Shown one piece after another: positions 13,853-24,634 of a DNA stretch of 64,000 nt. Numbering within the stretch: position 1 is the first letter of the stretch; each line of letters opens with the position of its first letter. A model generated the notes under the pieces. The model saw only the letters and a list, made by a program, of their open reading frames with translations, did no database searches and was not told the origin of the DNA. The DNA is from Cladorrhinum sp. PSN259 (taxonomy: Eukaryota; Ascomycota; Sordariomycetes; Sordariales; Podosporaceae). The stretch spans positions 124,001 through 188,000 of the forward strand of contig MU867096.1 of assembly GCA_033725935.1 (NCBI GenBank). The letters are read 5' to 3'. The position numbers and the translations under genes were made by a program.

Positions 13853-13883
<31 letters not shown>
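13853..13883 (+). repeat. (CGA)n microsatellite
   Basis: About ten CGA trinucleotide units. Short frames crossing it (poly-Arg, poly-Asp or poly-Val in antisense) are repeat artefacts. Confidence 0.97.
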
Positions 13884-14200
13884 ATGGGCAGGTAGGACCG
13901 GAGGAAAATAAACAAGACCCAGCGCCGAAACGGAAAGCTGTAAATGAACACATACAGTAGACAAGAGGTAAAAAATGCACAAATACCAAAAGCAAACACT
14001 GATCATGAAAATTGTCATCAAACAACAACTTGATTGGAACATATACGCTCGAGTTGTGGTCTGCTAGTGGTCAACAAGTCCGAGCTCGAGGATGAATGAT
14101 ACCCTGCTCTGACAATTAATAGCGATTCCGACAGTGCGGTGGCAATTGAACGGCTTGAAGGGCGTGAAGCGCTCGAAGCAACCACAACTAGAGACTGTCC

Positions 14201-14479
14201 GTGTTACCTGCCCCTTTCTGTCTATGTTGCTGCTCGGTAGGAAGGCCTGTGTGAGCCAGATATAACTGAACACGAGAATAACTTGCTCGTTAGAATAGAC
14301 TAGGATTACGGCACGTAGAGTTGTGCCCGGATATACTAACTACATGCCGATGTGTTACCTGCCTATTTGTCTGATGTTGATCGCTAGAACCTAGGTCTAT
14401 GTGAGGAGCATACCTGAGCAGAACACGTCCTCATGGGGCTGGGGTAATGACATGTAGAGAGAGTCGTGCTCGGACATAA
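14201..14479 (+). repeat. Diverged tandem duplication, period about 151 bp
   Basis: Copy one starts GTGTTACCTGCC at 14201 and ends near TTGTGCCCGGATATA at 14335. Copy two starts GTGTTACCTGCC at 14352 and ends near TCGTGCTCGGACATA at 14479. Shared landmarks in order are the start block, a TCTG..ATGTTG block, a TGTGAG block, a GAACACG block and the final GTGC(C/T)CGGA(T/C)ATA block. The copies differ by many substitutions and small indels. Confidence 0.75.
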
Positions 14480-14679
14480 AGCTACAGGGCCGGAGAGATA
14501 TATAGTCATACTGTTGTTGATGGCAATATGCTAATCAATGGCAAGGGAGCGGTTAAGGCGTGGAATACCGGAAGCACTGCACAGGGATGATACAATCTCT
14601 ATGTATTTACTATGTACCTCAGGAAAGGGGAATATACCATCCAGAACTTAAATCGAACCAATTAGCGACCTAACCTAGT

Positions 14680-15654
14680 TTACGCAGTATCCAAAACAAC
14701 AACCTCAGCTTCGGCCTCTCCCACGCTCTCCACGATCAGTTTATCACCAGCATTCACTCCATCTACAAACGCCCCATCCCCTTCTGACAGTATGGCATCG
14801 TCCCTCCCATCAAGCTTGATCTTTGCCTTGCCACCCTTGGTCATCGGCAAATGAACATAAACCTTCCTCTTGGAGGCCTCGGCGGCCTTTGCACCAACCG
14901 TCCACTCGAATTTCTCGCTGGGAGCAATAATACCAGCCCCCATGATGAAATCAGCGTGGATGGGTATCGTTCCTGGAATCGTTGGCTCTGCAGCCTTCTC
15001 CTGCTCTGCCGTAGCCTCGACGCCTGCCTTGAGCGGACTGAGAATATTGACGAACCCCTTCCGCTTATCTGCGTCGTCAAAATGCTTGGTATGATATCGG
15101 GGAGTCAAGCCCTTGGCCCACGGGATGGCCCAGATCTGGAGGAAATGGACGGTATCCTTGTTGTGCTCGTTAAACTCTGAGTGGGCAATGCCTGTGCCTC
15201 CTGTGGTGAATTGGACGTCTCCGCGGTGCATGCGGTAGAAACGATCCGACTGCTCCCCTTCGGCGCCCTTTTTGAGCATAGAATCACGGTGAGTGAGTTC
15301 ACCGGAGAGAATGTACGAAAATATCTCAAAGTCTCTGTGCGGATGGGTTGGGAAGCCGTTGTTGGACTTTACGCGGTCCTCGTTGAGGACTCTGAGAGAC
15401 CCGAAGTGCGTGAAGGCTGGGTTGTACCAGTTTGCGAAACTGAAGGAGTGGTATGTGTCTAGCCAGCCATGGTTGCTGTGGCCCCTGGCTGCGGAGCGAT
15501 GGGGGGTGATTTTGGCGTGGTGGAGAGCTTTGGACATGGTGAATTTGATGGTGTTGTTAAGCATGGATGATGAGACTGTTGAGTAGTAGTAGTAGTATGC
15601 GATGGAAAAAAGTGCAACAACAATTGGCAAAACACTGAGGAGGAGGCTCCTCAT
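14680..15654 (-). CDS. Pirin family cupin protein with N-terminal hydrophobic segment
   Basis: Iron-binding bicupin related to pirins, which act as quercetinases or transcription cofactors. A single exon encodes 324 residues from ATG 15654. The N-terminal cupin metal ligands are visible: His104 and His106 in THPHRD, then His158 and Glu160 in IAHSEFN, matching the His/His/His/Glu set of human pirin. The typical pirin opening (KITPHRSAARGHSNHGW) begins near residue 48, so the first 30-39 residues are extra: a hydrophobic stretch of about 20 residues ending in five tyrosines, which could be a signal anchor. In-frame ATGs at residues 31 (15564) and 40 (15537) would give a soluble pirin. Upstream lies a possible small gene on the same strand and then Vms1 in the opposite direction. 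Substrate unknown. Confidence 0.9.
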   Translation of the reverse strand: MRSLLLSVLPIVVALFSIAYYYYYSTVSSSMLNNTIKFTMSKALHHAKITPHRSAARGHSNHGWLDTYHSFSFANWYNPAFTHFGSLRVLNEDRVKSNNGFPTHPHRDFEIFSYILSGELTHRDSMLKKGAEGEQSDRFYRMHRGDVQFTTGGTGIAHSEFNEHNKDTVHFLQIWAIPWAKGLTPRYHTKHFDDADKRKGFVNILSPLKAGVEATAEQEKAAEPTIPGTIPIHADFIMGAGIIAPSEKFEWTVGAKAAEASKRKVYVHLPMTKGGKAKIKLDGRDDAILSEGDGAFVDGVNAGDKLIVESVGEAEAEVVVLDTA

Positions 15655-15757
15655 ATAGACGATATGGAATGACTGCTTCTCGACTTGAAGAAGACGAGAA
15701 GCGACTGGGAGACACTAGATTGTTATTTGCAATTGATGACTTTTGCTGAGAGATGAA

Positions 15758-16130
15758 TTACTTATTTAACCAACCCTTTCCGTCCATCTTCAAATGGCCC
15801 CTTACGATATTGATGATGGCTTCTTTGTCAGCGGTGGTGATGGTGGAGAGTTTGCCTGCCGAGACTTGCTGACTAGCCATTACCTCATGATTACAGGAGT
15901 GGGTCTAGACTTCTTGGCATTTTAAAAGTTACTTGAAATTAAGTAAGCTACCTTTCCTCGCCTTCTCCTCGCCTTCATCAATACCAAGCTTAACTTCACT
16001 TTGACAGTGCTTATCGAGCCTGGATATGATTATGCGGTGATATGATTTGAACGTTTTCAGTAACTAACCTCAAGCTTGTAACAACGGTTGCAATACTGTT
16101 GATATAAGGCTTTAGGGATGAGGGTTGCAT
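15758..16130 (-). CDS. Candidate small unrecognised gene, three exons, 87 residues
   Basis: I do not recognise the family. A hand model closes in frame: exon 1 16130-16069, exon 2 16019-15933, exon 3 15872-15758. Intron 1 has donor GTTAGT and acceptor TCCAG; intron 2 has donor GTAACT and acceptor CTAG. The product would be charged and helical-looking in the middle (LDKHCQSEVKLGIDEGEEK) and end in ADKEAIINIVRGHLKMDGKG followed by WLNK. No signal peptide or membrane segment is evident. An alternative donor GTAGCT after ...GEEKARK does not keep the downstream frame. Another GTAAGT/AACAG pair overlaps exon 1, so the 5' end is uncertain. It lies between the pirin and Vms1 genes and would be transcribed with the pirin. 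It could also be chance sequence. Confidence 0.35.
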
Positions 16131-16487
16131 GGGGATGATAGGGCTAAACTTACCAGAGTGTTTTCTCTCAACCAGATCAATGATACAATCACAGTAATTA
16201 GAATTTCCTTCTTAAACACCTTTCAAAGCGACCGAACCATACTCTAAATTTTCGATCAAAATCTAGAGGTAGTTTGCGTGTTGACTCAAATGGGGTTAGG
16301 GTTTATGATGGCGTAACTCTGACCGGTATGACTCTTTTCGGCAACCAAGCACTGATTGATACCGTAAAGTGCCCCGCCATTCATCAACCGCCATGCTCAT
16401 AAACACCAAATCGCCCATCGCAGTTCCTCCTTGATTCAACATCTACACATTTCACCAAACCACAAGCGCCTTAATACCCCGGGCATA

Positions 16488-18428
16488 ATGGACAAAAAGC
16501 AGGACGAGCTGCTTCGGCGGCCACATTACCTTTACGACCTCCCTCCAGAAATCCTCACTTCCATATCGCTAAAGGCAGACGCGGGGTTGCCCGCGCAGCT
16601 CGACGAGGATGCGCCAACTCCCACCCCAGATCACATCTCAGCTTCCTCGACACCCGACAACCTCCTCGGTTCACAAGCATGCTCGCTTTGCAAACTCTCC
16701 TTCATCACCGTTCAAGAGCAACGAGACCACCTCCGAACCGATCTCCACCATTACAACCTCAAACAAAAGGTAAACGGCCTCAACCCGGTAACTGAAGCCG
16801 AGTTCGAGAAACTAGTCGATGGACTTGACGAGAGTATATCGGGTTCCGACAGCGAAGATACCGAGGAGGAAGAGGAGGAACCAAACCGCAAAGAAACAAC
16901 CCTATCAGCCTTGCTAAAAAAGCAAGCTTCTCTTGTCGAGAAGCGCAAGCCAAACGACGACGAAGAGGAGACAGACAACAAGAAAAAGAAGAGTTCGGGA
17001 ACCCCCCCACTACTATGGTTCAGTTCTCCGAAACTCCCAGAGAATACATACTTTGGGATATACAGGGTGCTGTTCACTGCGGCCGAGTTGGAGAAAGAGG
17101 AAGCTATCGTTGAGGCTATCAAACAGAGACAGTTAGCTCCGATTTCAATGCCGAAACCTCCAAAGGATGTGCAGTCTGTGCCGGCCACCTACAATGGCCA
17201 GCACATCTTTATGTGCATGATTGGAGGGGGGCATTTTGCTGCCATGGTGGTGTCCCTGGCACCAAAGAAGAGCAAGTATGGCTCTACTGGGCCCCTTAAC
17301 AGAGAGGCCGTCGTGTTGGCACACAAGACTTTCCATCGATATACAACTCGACGGAAGCAAGGTGGTTCTCAATCTGCCAACGATAATGCCAAAGGGACGG
17401 CACACTCTGCAGGTTCATCGCTCCGCCGATACAATGAGCAGGCACTGGTGGAAGACATTCGCAATTTACTCAAGGATTGGAAGGCCCTCATTGACACATC
17501 AGACCTTCTGTTCATCCGCGCAACCGGAACCACAAACAGGAGGACGCTATTTGGACCATATGATGGCCAGGTCCTTCGCGCGAATGACCCTCGCGTCAGA
17601 GGATTTCCATTCAATACACGAAGAGCAACCCAAAACGAGCTCATGCGAGCTTTTATCGAGCTCACGAGGCTCAAGGTCAAGGAGATTCGCCCCGAGCCAG
17701 AAGCGCCTGTGGTAGACACGTCCAAAGCCCCAAAACCAAAAGCCGAGTCTACGAAGCCTGTTACACCAAAGCTTTCGGAGGAGGAGGAGGCGGCCATCTT
17801 CCACACTACACAACTCCAAGCCGTCATCCGCCGCTCAAAACTTCCCGCTCTCCTATCATACTTTTCTAGCAACAACTTAGATGTTAACTTTCGGTTCCAA
17901 CCCGCCGATACTCAACAAAATCACCACGCACCAACCGCATTACACCTCGCTGCTTCTCAGGGTTCTGCGCCGCTAATTACTGGCCTTCTAACCCGTGCTA
18001 AAGCGGATCCAACTATTACAAACAGTGAGGGGAAGACTCCATTTGATCTTGCCGGAGACCGAGCAACAAGGGATGCGTTCCGCGTTGCTCGCGCCGAGTT
18101 GGGGGAAAGCGCGTGGGACTGGGAGGCTGCACATGTCCCTGCAGCATTGAAGAGGGAAGAAGCAGAGAAAAGGGCGGAGAGGGAGAAGAAGGCTGAGGAA
18201 GACAGAAGGAAAGCGGAGGAGGAGAGGTTAAAGAAGGAAGGGCCCAAGGTTGTGGAGAGTAGACCTAGGAAGGGCGGCGTTCTGGGAGGGGCTCCATTGA
18301 TGACCGCCGAGGAGAAGAGGAAGGAGGAAGCGAAGGGATTGACGCCAGAGCAGAGAATGAAACTGGACAGGGAGAGGAGGGCAAGGGCGGCGGAGGAGAG
18401 GATCAAGAGGATGCAGGGTGGTGGGTGA
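16488..18428 (+). CDS. VMS1: Vms1/ANKZF1-type peptidyl-tRNA endonuclease of ribosome quality control
   Basis: Releases nascent chains from stalled 60S subunits by cutting peptidyl-tRNA, and works with Cdc48/p97, including at mitochondria. A single exon encodes 646 residues; ATG 16488 is the first ATG in the frame. Domains in order: a C2H2 zinc finger with Cys65, Cys68, His81 and His87; an acidic linker at 120-165; the VLRF1 release-factor-like domain at about 235-395 beginning GQHIFMCMIGGGHFAAMV, with the GSQ motif whose Gln295 corresponds to the catalytic glutamine; ankyrin-type sequence near 490-545 (TALHLAASQGSAPLITGLL); then a charged coiled coil ending in a VCP-interacting motif around RERRARAAEERIKRM. 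All key elements are intact. The start is shared with a divergent promoter region towards the small candidate gene and pirin. Confidence 0.95.
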   Translation: MDKKQDELLRRPHYLYDLPPEILTSISLKADAGLPAQLDEDAPTPTPDHISASSTPDNLLGSQACSLCKLSFITVQEQRDHLRTDLHHYNLKQKVNGLNPVTEAEFEKLVDGLDESISGSDSEDTEEEEEEPNRKETTLSALLKKQASLVEKRKPNDDEEETDNKKKKSSGTPPLLWFSSPKLPENTYFGIYRVLFTAAELEKEEAIVEAIKQRQLAPISMPKPPKDVQSVPATYNGQHIFMCMIGGGHFAAMVVSLAPKKSKYGSTGPLNREAVVLAHKTFHRYTTRRKQGGSQSANDNAKGTAHSAGSSLRRYNEQALVEDIRNLLKDWKALIDTSDLLFIRATGTTNRRTLFGPYDGQVLRANDPRVRGFPFNTRRATQNELMRAFIELTRLKVKEIRPEPEAPVVDTSKAPKPKAESTKPVTPKLSEEEEAAIFHTTQLQAVIRRSKLPALLSYFSSNNLDVNFRFQPADTQQNHHAPTALHLAASQGSAPLITGLLTRAKADPTITNSEGKTPFDLAGDRATRDAFRVARAELGESAWDWEAAHVPAALKREEAEKRAEREKKAEEDRRKAEEERLKKEGPKVVESRPRKGGVLGGAPLMTAEEKRKEEAKGLTPEQRMKLDRERRARAAEERIKRMQGGG

Positions 18429-21400
18429 AAGATATCTAGTTCAGGTCTTGGAACGAGTTGAGAAACCTACGGATTGGTGGGGTCTATGATAGATAAGTCA
18501 ACTGATATCTTTATTGGTCTCGGCTGCAAGCTATCTGGCCTACAAAGATAACTTGGAAGCATCTCCAAATAATTAATGAAGTGAACCCTGACGCTGTCGG
18601 GTTCGACGTGCCACATACAGTTGTTTTTTTCTAACGTCTATAAATTCGTCGGTTTGTGTTTTATGTTGGAATGGTCGAAGTTCGCAAGAAAGGAGAAAAG
18701 AAACAAACATAGAGACCTGTTAACCTTCCAACTTTGCTACCAGGCCGAGCAAAGCTAGGTACTTCGCAAGAGACGGTGTATTTGACTACGGGTTGCTGGT
18801 ATAGAGCGCCGAACTAATATCTCTAGAGAAAAGAAATACTGTGACTCGTCTGAACCTAGAATAACTACGATAGAAAGGTTAACAGGAGAACACGGAGAAA
18901 GGAAACGTTTGTCTCTTTTAGTTGATAAGTGGCTAATAGAGAGATGTTGCAGCGAGAATGCTGAACAAATCACAATACACAAGGCCTAAAAAATATGTTA
19001 ATTATACAACAAACGAAACATAATATAACAGATGGGACCAGAATTTTTATTTATTTAATCTTTTTTGGGATATTGTATAAACGTTCTAACACGTCCTCAT
19101 ATGGAACACTCGGTTGCTGGTCTACAGATACCTATGTACAGTACTATACCTAGATTGAGAAAAGCAGAGAAAATTGATGAGTGACGGAGATGAGTAAAAT
19201 ACTTGACTTTGACTGAATTAATGTACCTCAACTTGCATAAGAGACAAGAGACTGATTTATTGTTCGTATCTTGCGGTGCTGCCGCGTTTTTTTTATATCG
19301 GTAAATGGGCAAAAAAAATATGATGAAATGGTTAAAACAGTGAACTTGGGGGTTGTCGCAACAAAGTTTAGTGTGTCACGGTTAGTGAAAAGTGAGTCAG
19401 TCCTCAGATAGATGATAATGAAATAGATAGATAGCCTCTGCCTGTTTTTTATTATTTTTTATTTTTTATTTTTTACATGGGATTTGGGGCAGTGTTTGTT
19501 ATTGCGTGGCTGTCTTTTTTGAACAAACACATGCTTGCTGTATACCTAGTGACTGATTTCATTTCGGTTTATTTCACAAACTGGTTCAACGGTTCGTGGA
19601 TCGAGTCTCATTTTCCAAAGGATGAATATTGAATCTCTGACTTCCCACCGCTGGTGTATTGCTACTGCCGACGAAATGGGATTCAGGTACAGAGGTAAGT
19701 CGAGTTGCCACAAAAAGGGAGCTCGGTATAGCCGGCAGCCTACTTTCACTGACCCCAAAAGGTGGAGGAGGTTTGAATCTGGAAGTTACGTTTTGTTTCC
19801 CCAAAGGCAATATTGATCCTTTGTGCTTCGTCAAAGATATTGTGATCTACTCAGTAAAACGGACAATCAGGCGAGTGCGGGTGTCACGAACGTGAGGTCG
19901 GCATAATGACCATGTTATTGAGCCTACTAGAATATGCGGCTTGTTTTGTGTCTCGTCATCAGAATGGTCAGTATAGCACATATGTTTTGATTTGGTAAAC
20001 TGCGGTTTTACTGTTCCAGCTTCCACCAGAATATTGTGATCTCCCCGCTGAAGTATAAGTGAGGCAGAGATGTGGGTGTGTGGGTGTCACAGCACGCGAG
20101 TTCGGCATGGTTTGACCGCATTATTGATCCTACTCAAGAAGTGGCTTGTTTTGTATCACTTATTGCTGACTGGGCTCCTCAGCCCGTTAAAATTAAATAC
20201 GTAGTTCAGGATGGGCCATGGCTAGGGTTTCTGCCCATAGTAGCACCGCAAGATTGCGAGTAGGATCCGATATTTTCTTTTGATCACTGTCAGAACTCAG
20301 ACGATTCATATTTAGAAAAGATTCAGACCATGTAAGCCTTCTGACCTAGATCCCAGACCGGTGTACAGGACGGGTAGTACGTATTTTACGCCCCAAGTAT
20401 CATTAGATAAATTTGGGTATCAGAGGCAGATCATATTTCTCTTACTCGGTCTTCCATCTCGCAATTCGGAGGGTTCGTTAAACAGGCTGAGGCCCGGGTT
20501 CGGTGTTAAAAGGTAAAAAGAATTATTAGACAGTACCTTAATGTCTGTGTAGGCCTCAGACGGCCTGTCCATGTTGGCCTCAGCATTTCTGGCAAAGCCG
20601 CGCCTCCCACCGACCGTGCCTCCGTCAGATTGGTGTTGTACGTAGGCAAACCCGGCAGTTGATGGAGGGGGCGTGTAGAAAGCTTAATTAAACCCAGGTT
20701 CGTTTTTGGCTTGTTTCCCCTGTGCCTCGCCGTCCGTCTCGGGAAGTAATAGAAAACGTGATTGTGATTGTCAATGGTATACCCAGTTTCATCTGGCGTA
20801 CAGCATACAGATATTCTCAATATATGCTCCGCAGCTTAGAAGAGGAATGAAGGAAGGAGTGAGTATGCTCCTTGGTGTAAGTGTAACATGCCATAATGAA
20901 GTTGGGCCGAGAATAAAGATTATGCCTGGTCTGGGTGTGGCGCCATTGACCGTATACATTTTTCAGGTACCTGTCTGTACTCATCTTCCCTGGCCGTCTT
21001 GATAGATTGGCCGCGTAGAACAAAGAACGGACCATCCGAAAGGGTGATCAATATCAGGGTCCGGGGAGGAAAGGGGTACTTACCGTTCGTATACGCCGAC
21101 GTTGTTGTTTTATCACAAAGTTTTTCGGGACCGCAGAGATCTTACCGACAAACTTGGTGATATCCCTTGTCTACTCGCGTCACCGCAAAGGGACCTCTAC
21201 CCCCATGATTTCATGGTCCCCTTTTGGAACCGATGTAGTATTTCAAGGTGGCACCAACGGAAGATCTTCTGCAGCGGGCCCTGGCTATCTTCCGAAGCGG
21301 GTCAGGTGTGAAATGAAAAGAAAGGGTGCATCTGAAGTCTGAATGGGTTGTTAACAGAAGACCAGATCTGTGTCTTAACGAACGGGTAAACTTGTGTCAT

Positions 21401-24400
21401 AGGTCGGTCGAACGGTCTAGTGAGCTAGCCGACCCTTTGGGGGTCCTGAGGAGTGGGACGATGTATCAATTGCCGCATCAGTGGGCAATTAGAGTCGAAA
21501 TTACACGACATTTTCGGAAGGTAGCCTTCTCTCTGCAAGCGAAGCTATCCACAAACCCATCACGGCAGCTATCCTACACGTGGAAAAAGGAGGGAGTTGA
21601 AGAAGTTGGAGGTCAGAGCTTGTGTTCCATCGTTCAATACGAGTGTGATAGTGCAACTCGAAACAAGAACCAGGAGCCCCTGGAAAGCCAACAGGGGCGA
21701 AGCTGTGTTTGGGAGTGCCGTCCATCTACTGTCGCACCACTTGTCGGAAAGAGAAAGGCTTCCTTGTTCGTGGCTGTTCTTGGCAGTGCGTGCTGCAACC
21801 GACGGTGTGTGGGGTTGTGTTCCTGGTCCTGGTGGTGAGGATGTCCGGCTTTCGAGCTATCAAAAAGCTATTATGCAAAAGATCCATCCAGAACAGGTGA
21901 CAGAGCGGAATGGAATTTATGCCTCATCTTTGTTTGTGATGAGTTGTTGAGAGATATAAACGGAGCGGAGTATTGAAACATGGGTGACGGTGCCAGATAC
22001 GCGCGGCTGATGCGCACTAATGGGATGTTTAACGGTTGAGGCGGCGGCTGTCATCAGTTTATCTGGGAACCTGGGAGGAGCGGATCAATCCGAGCGATCT
22101 TGCGGGGGGGCGAACCGCCCGTCCAGTCCTCGTGGCGTCAAAACGACGATCGACGGGTTTGGCGAGCCGCGATTATGGGTCTCCAGGAAATTTGTCTTCG
22201 TGGAAGAAGCATGCCATGCCAATAATAGAATTCATGATTGACAATTGAACACTTTCAATCAACGCCGAGTCAAAATCGACTCGTGACGTTCGTGCTGGAA
22301 ATTGCGGAGCTCCATTCTCTGAGCGTCAAAGCGACGAAGACTGTAGAAGAGAGCCGGAAATACCGGCAAGAACCAACGACTCTAGGGCAGAACTTGACAG
22401 CAACCGGTTCTTCTTGGTGATGACTCTACAGCTTCTTTTGCTCGGGCCCGTCAGTGCGGTACGGTGGGATGTTGCAGTCAGTTGGTTGACCTTTCTTTGT
22501 TCTCCTGAGCCTAAACCTGAGATGTGATGGTGATGATAACCGATTTTTTACCGTGTGGTAAGGTCTGCCGTTAGTGTTGCACTGCATATCGTTTCTTGAC
22601 TTCCGCGAGATTTGAGTTGAATGATTCCGTCCCTTCTTGGACAAATGCACAGAGGTAATGCGACTTCCAGGCCCAAGTCCCCCAGCGACAGTCCAGTGAG
22701 CAAAGTGGGGCGCTCGGGCCGAAAGAATGACGCTTGTTAATTGGTCCTAGAGTCGATGCCAAGAGTCCCGCCGTTTCCTGGAAGTGCTTGCTCACCTGAA
22801 ACATGGGCGAGGCCACACGGGAACCCAGTCCAGAAAAAGACTGACAGGCGCTGTGAAACGCGGGACTCGATTCGGCGGGCACCCACCAGACCCAGAAACA
22901 AAAGTGCTCTCAGACATCAGACAAGACACACTGACACTCCGAAATAAGAAGCTCTCAGCTGATATCCATGATCCATCTTGAAGGTCAATAAATATTACCG
23001 CAGTCTACAGTAGAGGTTGCTGTCGGTGTGGACGGGCAACAGGCAATCTTTCCCCTTTTTCGCTCATTTATTGTGGTTAGTATTCAGTAGATGGATGACC
23101 AGCGTGCTGGGAATGGGACATGAGAATTCTAGATGCAGCTTCTTGGCCCGCGATGGTGCACTGGTGACCTTTTGGGGAAGGCTTGAGATTGCGGGGAATT
23201 TTCCAAAGGTCCAGTCCAAAAGCTATCGCAGGGAAAAGAACCGAAAACCGATTTCAGGGGAGCTCGCGAACGACAAGCAAACCGAAGAAAACCGGGTCAA
23301 GCTCCAAAGCCCCAAATTGCCTTGAAAGGATTGGACGAGATGGGCTGCTGCGATCTGGGGTGCGGTAAAAGCTTTCGTACCTGCAGTAGCGTGATATGTG
23401 TGGCTGAGCAGCAGGACGACTGTTTCAACATTGTGCAGATGGTTTTTGCTCGCACATTGACGTTCCATCTTCTGTCCAAAAAGCCCAAGTGCGCCCGTTC
23501 TTTGTCGTGCATGGTGATATCCCACAACGGTAAAGCGGGGAATTTAGCTAAGCAACGCTCCGGAGATTTCTTCCTGTCTTTTACCCTGTATCTGGAGGAT
23601 TGTGTCGCCCATGTCTTTCGGAGGATACAAGACGTGTTTGACGGTGGCAGACAGCGGCAGAGGCGGTTGCGACCATCGACTCATCCATCATTGTCGACAA
23701 TCGGCGTCTTTGCCGCTCTGGCAAACGCTCGCTGTAAATGACGATTAAGTAAAAGTAAGACAGCTCCGTTCATTTTGGACGTCAAATGTGTAACCGATTG
23801 GGCCACAGCGTTGGGCAACCTCAGCCAACCCCTGGGCCAGATCTCTAGCGGACCCCTGTCACATCCATGCCACTTTTGTCGCCAAAGCAAGCCCGCTGCT
23901 ACCGCTGGTTGGAGCCGCGCGCCACTCCTCGAATGTGGGGTCATGTCTTGATGCCTTGACGTTCATGTTCGTTCGCACCTACCCTCTCACAACTCACGTT
24001 CTCACAGCTGATCCCTGCAATTTTTTTTTTGAGAGTGGCAGCTAAGGTAGCGCCTTGATGTCTGTTGCATCGTCTGGCTGCCACGGCCTGTCTAAGGGCC
24101 CACGATGGCCACTGCATTCCGACTCCCCGCCACGCCCATCCGCAAGAATCACTATGTTCACACCCGTGATGCTCCTCAGCACCACCAAGACGATGGCCGT
24201 CAAGCGACGGTCAACAGGGACGCTCCCGGACCAGCAATGACCGGCCACCCCCCTCCTCCCCTGCTCCTGGGAACCTCTCCGCCATGTTCGACGTTACTTC
24301 GTTCAGAGAGGGTGGTCGGGTCGGGTCTGCATTGTATATGAATATCGTCCGACCCTCCTCTGTGCTCCCTCTCTCTCCTTCTTCCAGCAGTGATCAAGTC

Positions 24401-24634
24401 TTTCTTCGGTGTGGCATTTCCTTTTTTCCAATTATCGCCAGAGGCAAAGTCATTCGCTTCCTTTGCCTCGATTTCGATTTTTATTTTCCTAGTCCAACCA
24501 CAATCGTTGACCAAAGGCGCAAGGATCGCCTCGAGCATACATCGACTCCAACTACAACTACCACCATATCAGTCTATCGTTCACATTGTTTATATTAACC
24601 TTTTACCACACATATCACACTCTAACTCTCCATC
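18429..24634. other. Gene-poor spacer
   Basis: 6.2 kb in which I find no defensible gene. It contains a diverged direct duplication (19836-20160), AT-rich stretches near 18950-19490 and a pyrimidine-rich leader just before the cell wall protein gene (about 24350-24634). Frames of 100-170 codons near 21326-21950 and 23322-23741 lack family resemblance and good starts. Confidence 0.45.
19836..20160 (+). repeat. Diverged direct duplication, offset about 193 bp
   Basis: Copy one (19836-19958) and copy two (about 20030-20160) share ordered blocks: ATATTGTGATCT, GGGTGTCAC, CGAG/GAGGT then TCGGCAT, TTATTGA(G/T)CCTACT, and GGCTTGTTTTGTGTC/GGCTTGTTTTGTATC. Between blocks the copies differ by substitutions and small insertions. 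No open frame is shared, so the duplicated unit is probably non-coding. Confidence 0.7.

Larger units (their letters stand above)
8922..14679. other. Gene-poor spacer with small repeats
   Basis: 5.7 kb without a supportable gene. It contains three phased 11-bp repeats (9579-9611), a CA tract near 13186-13204, a GT microsatellite (13383-13415), a CGA microsatellite (13853-13883) and a diverged tandem duplication (14201-14479), listed separately. The rest shows only short chance frames. Confidence 0.45.

Noticed and set aside
13790..14042. Minus-strand frames with poly-Ser, poly-Arg or poly-Val
   Set aside because: Created by the CGA microsatellite at 13853-13883, which is open in all frames.
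23322..23741. 139-codon plus-strand frame with several cysteines
   Set aside because: Starts without an ATG, has no signal peptide or motif, and no splice-linked partner exon was found.
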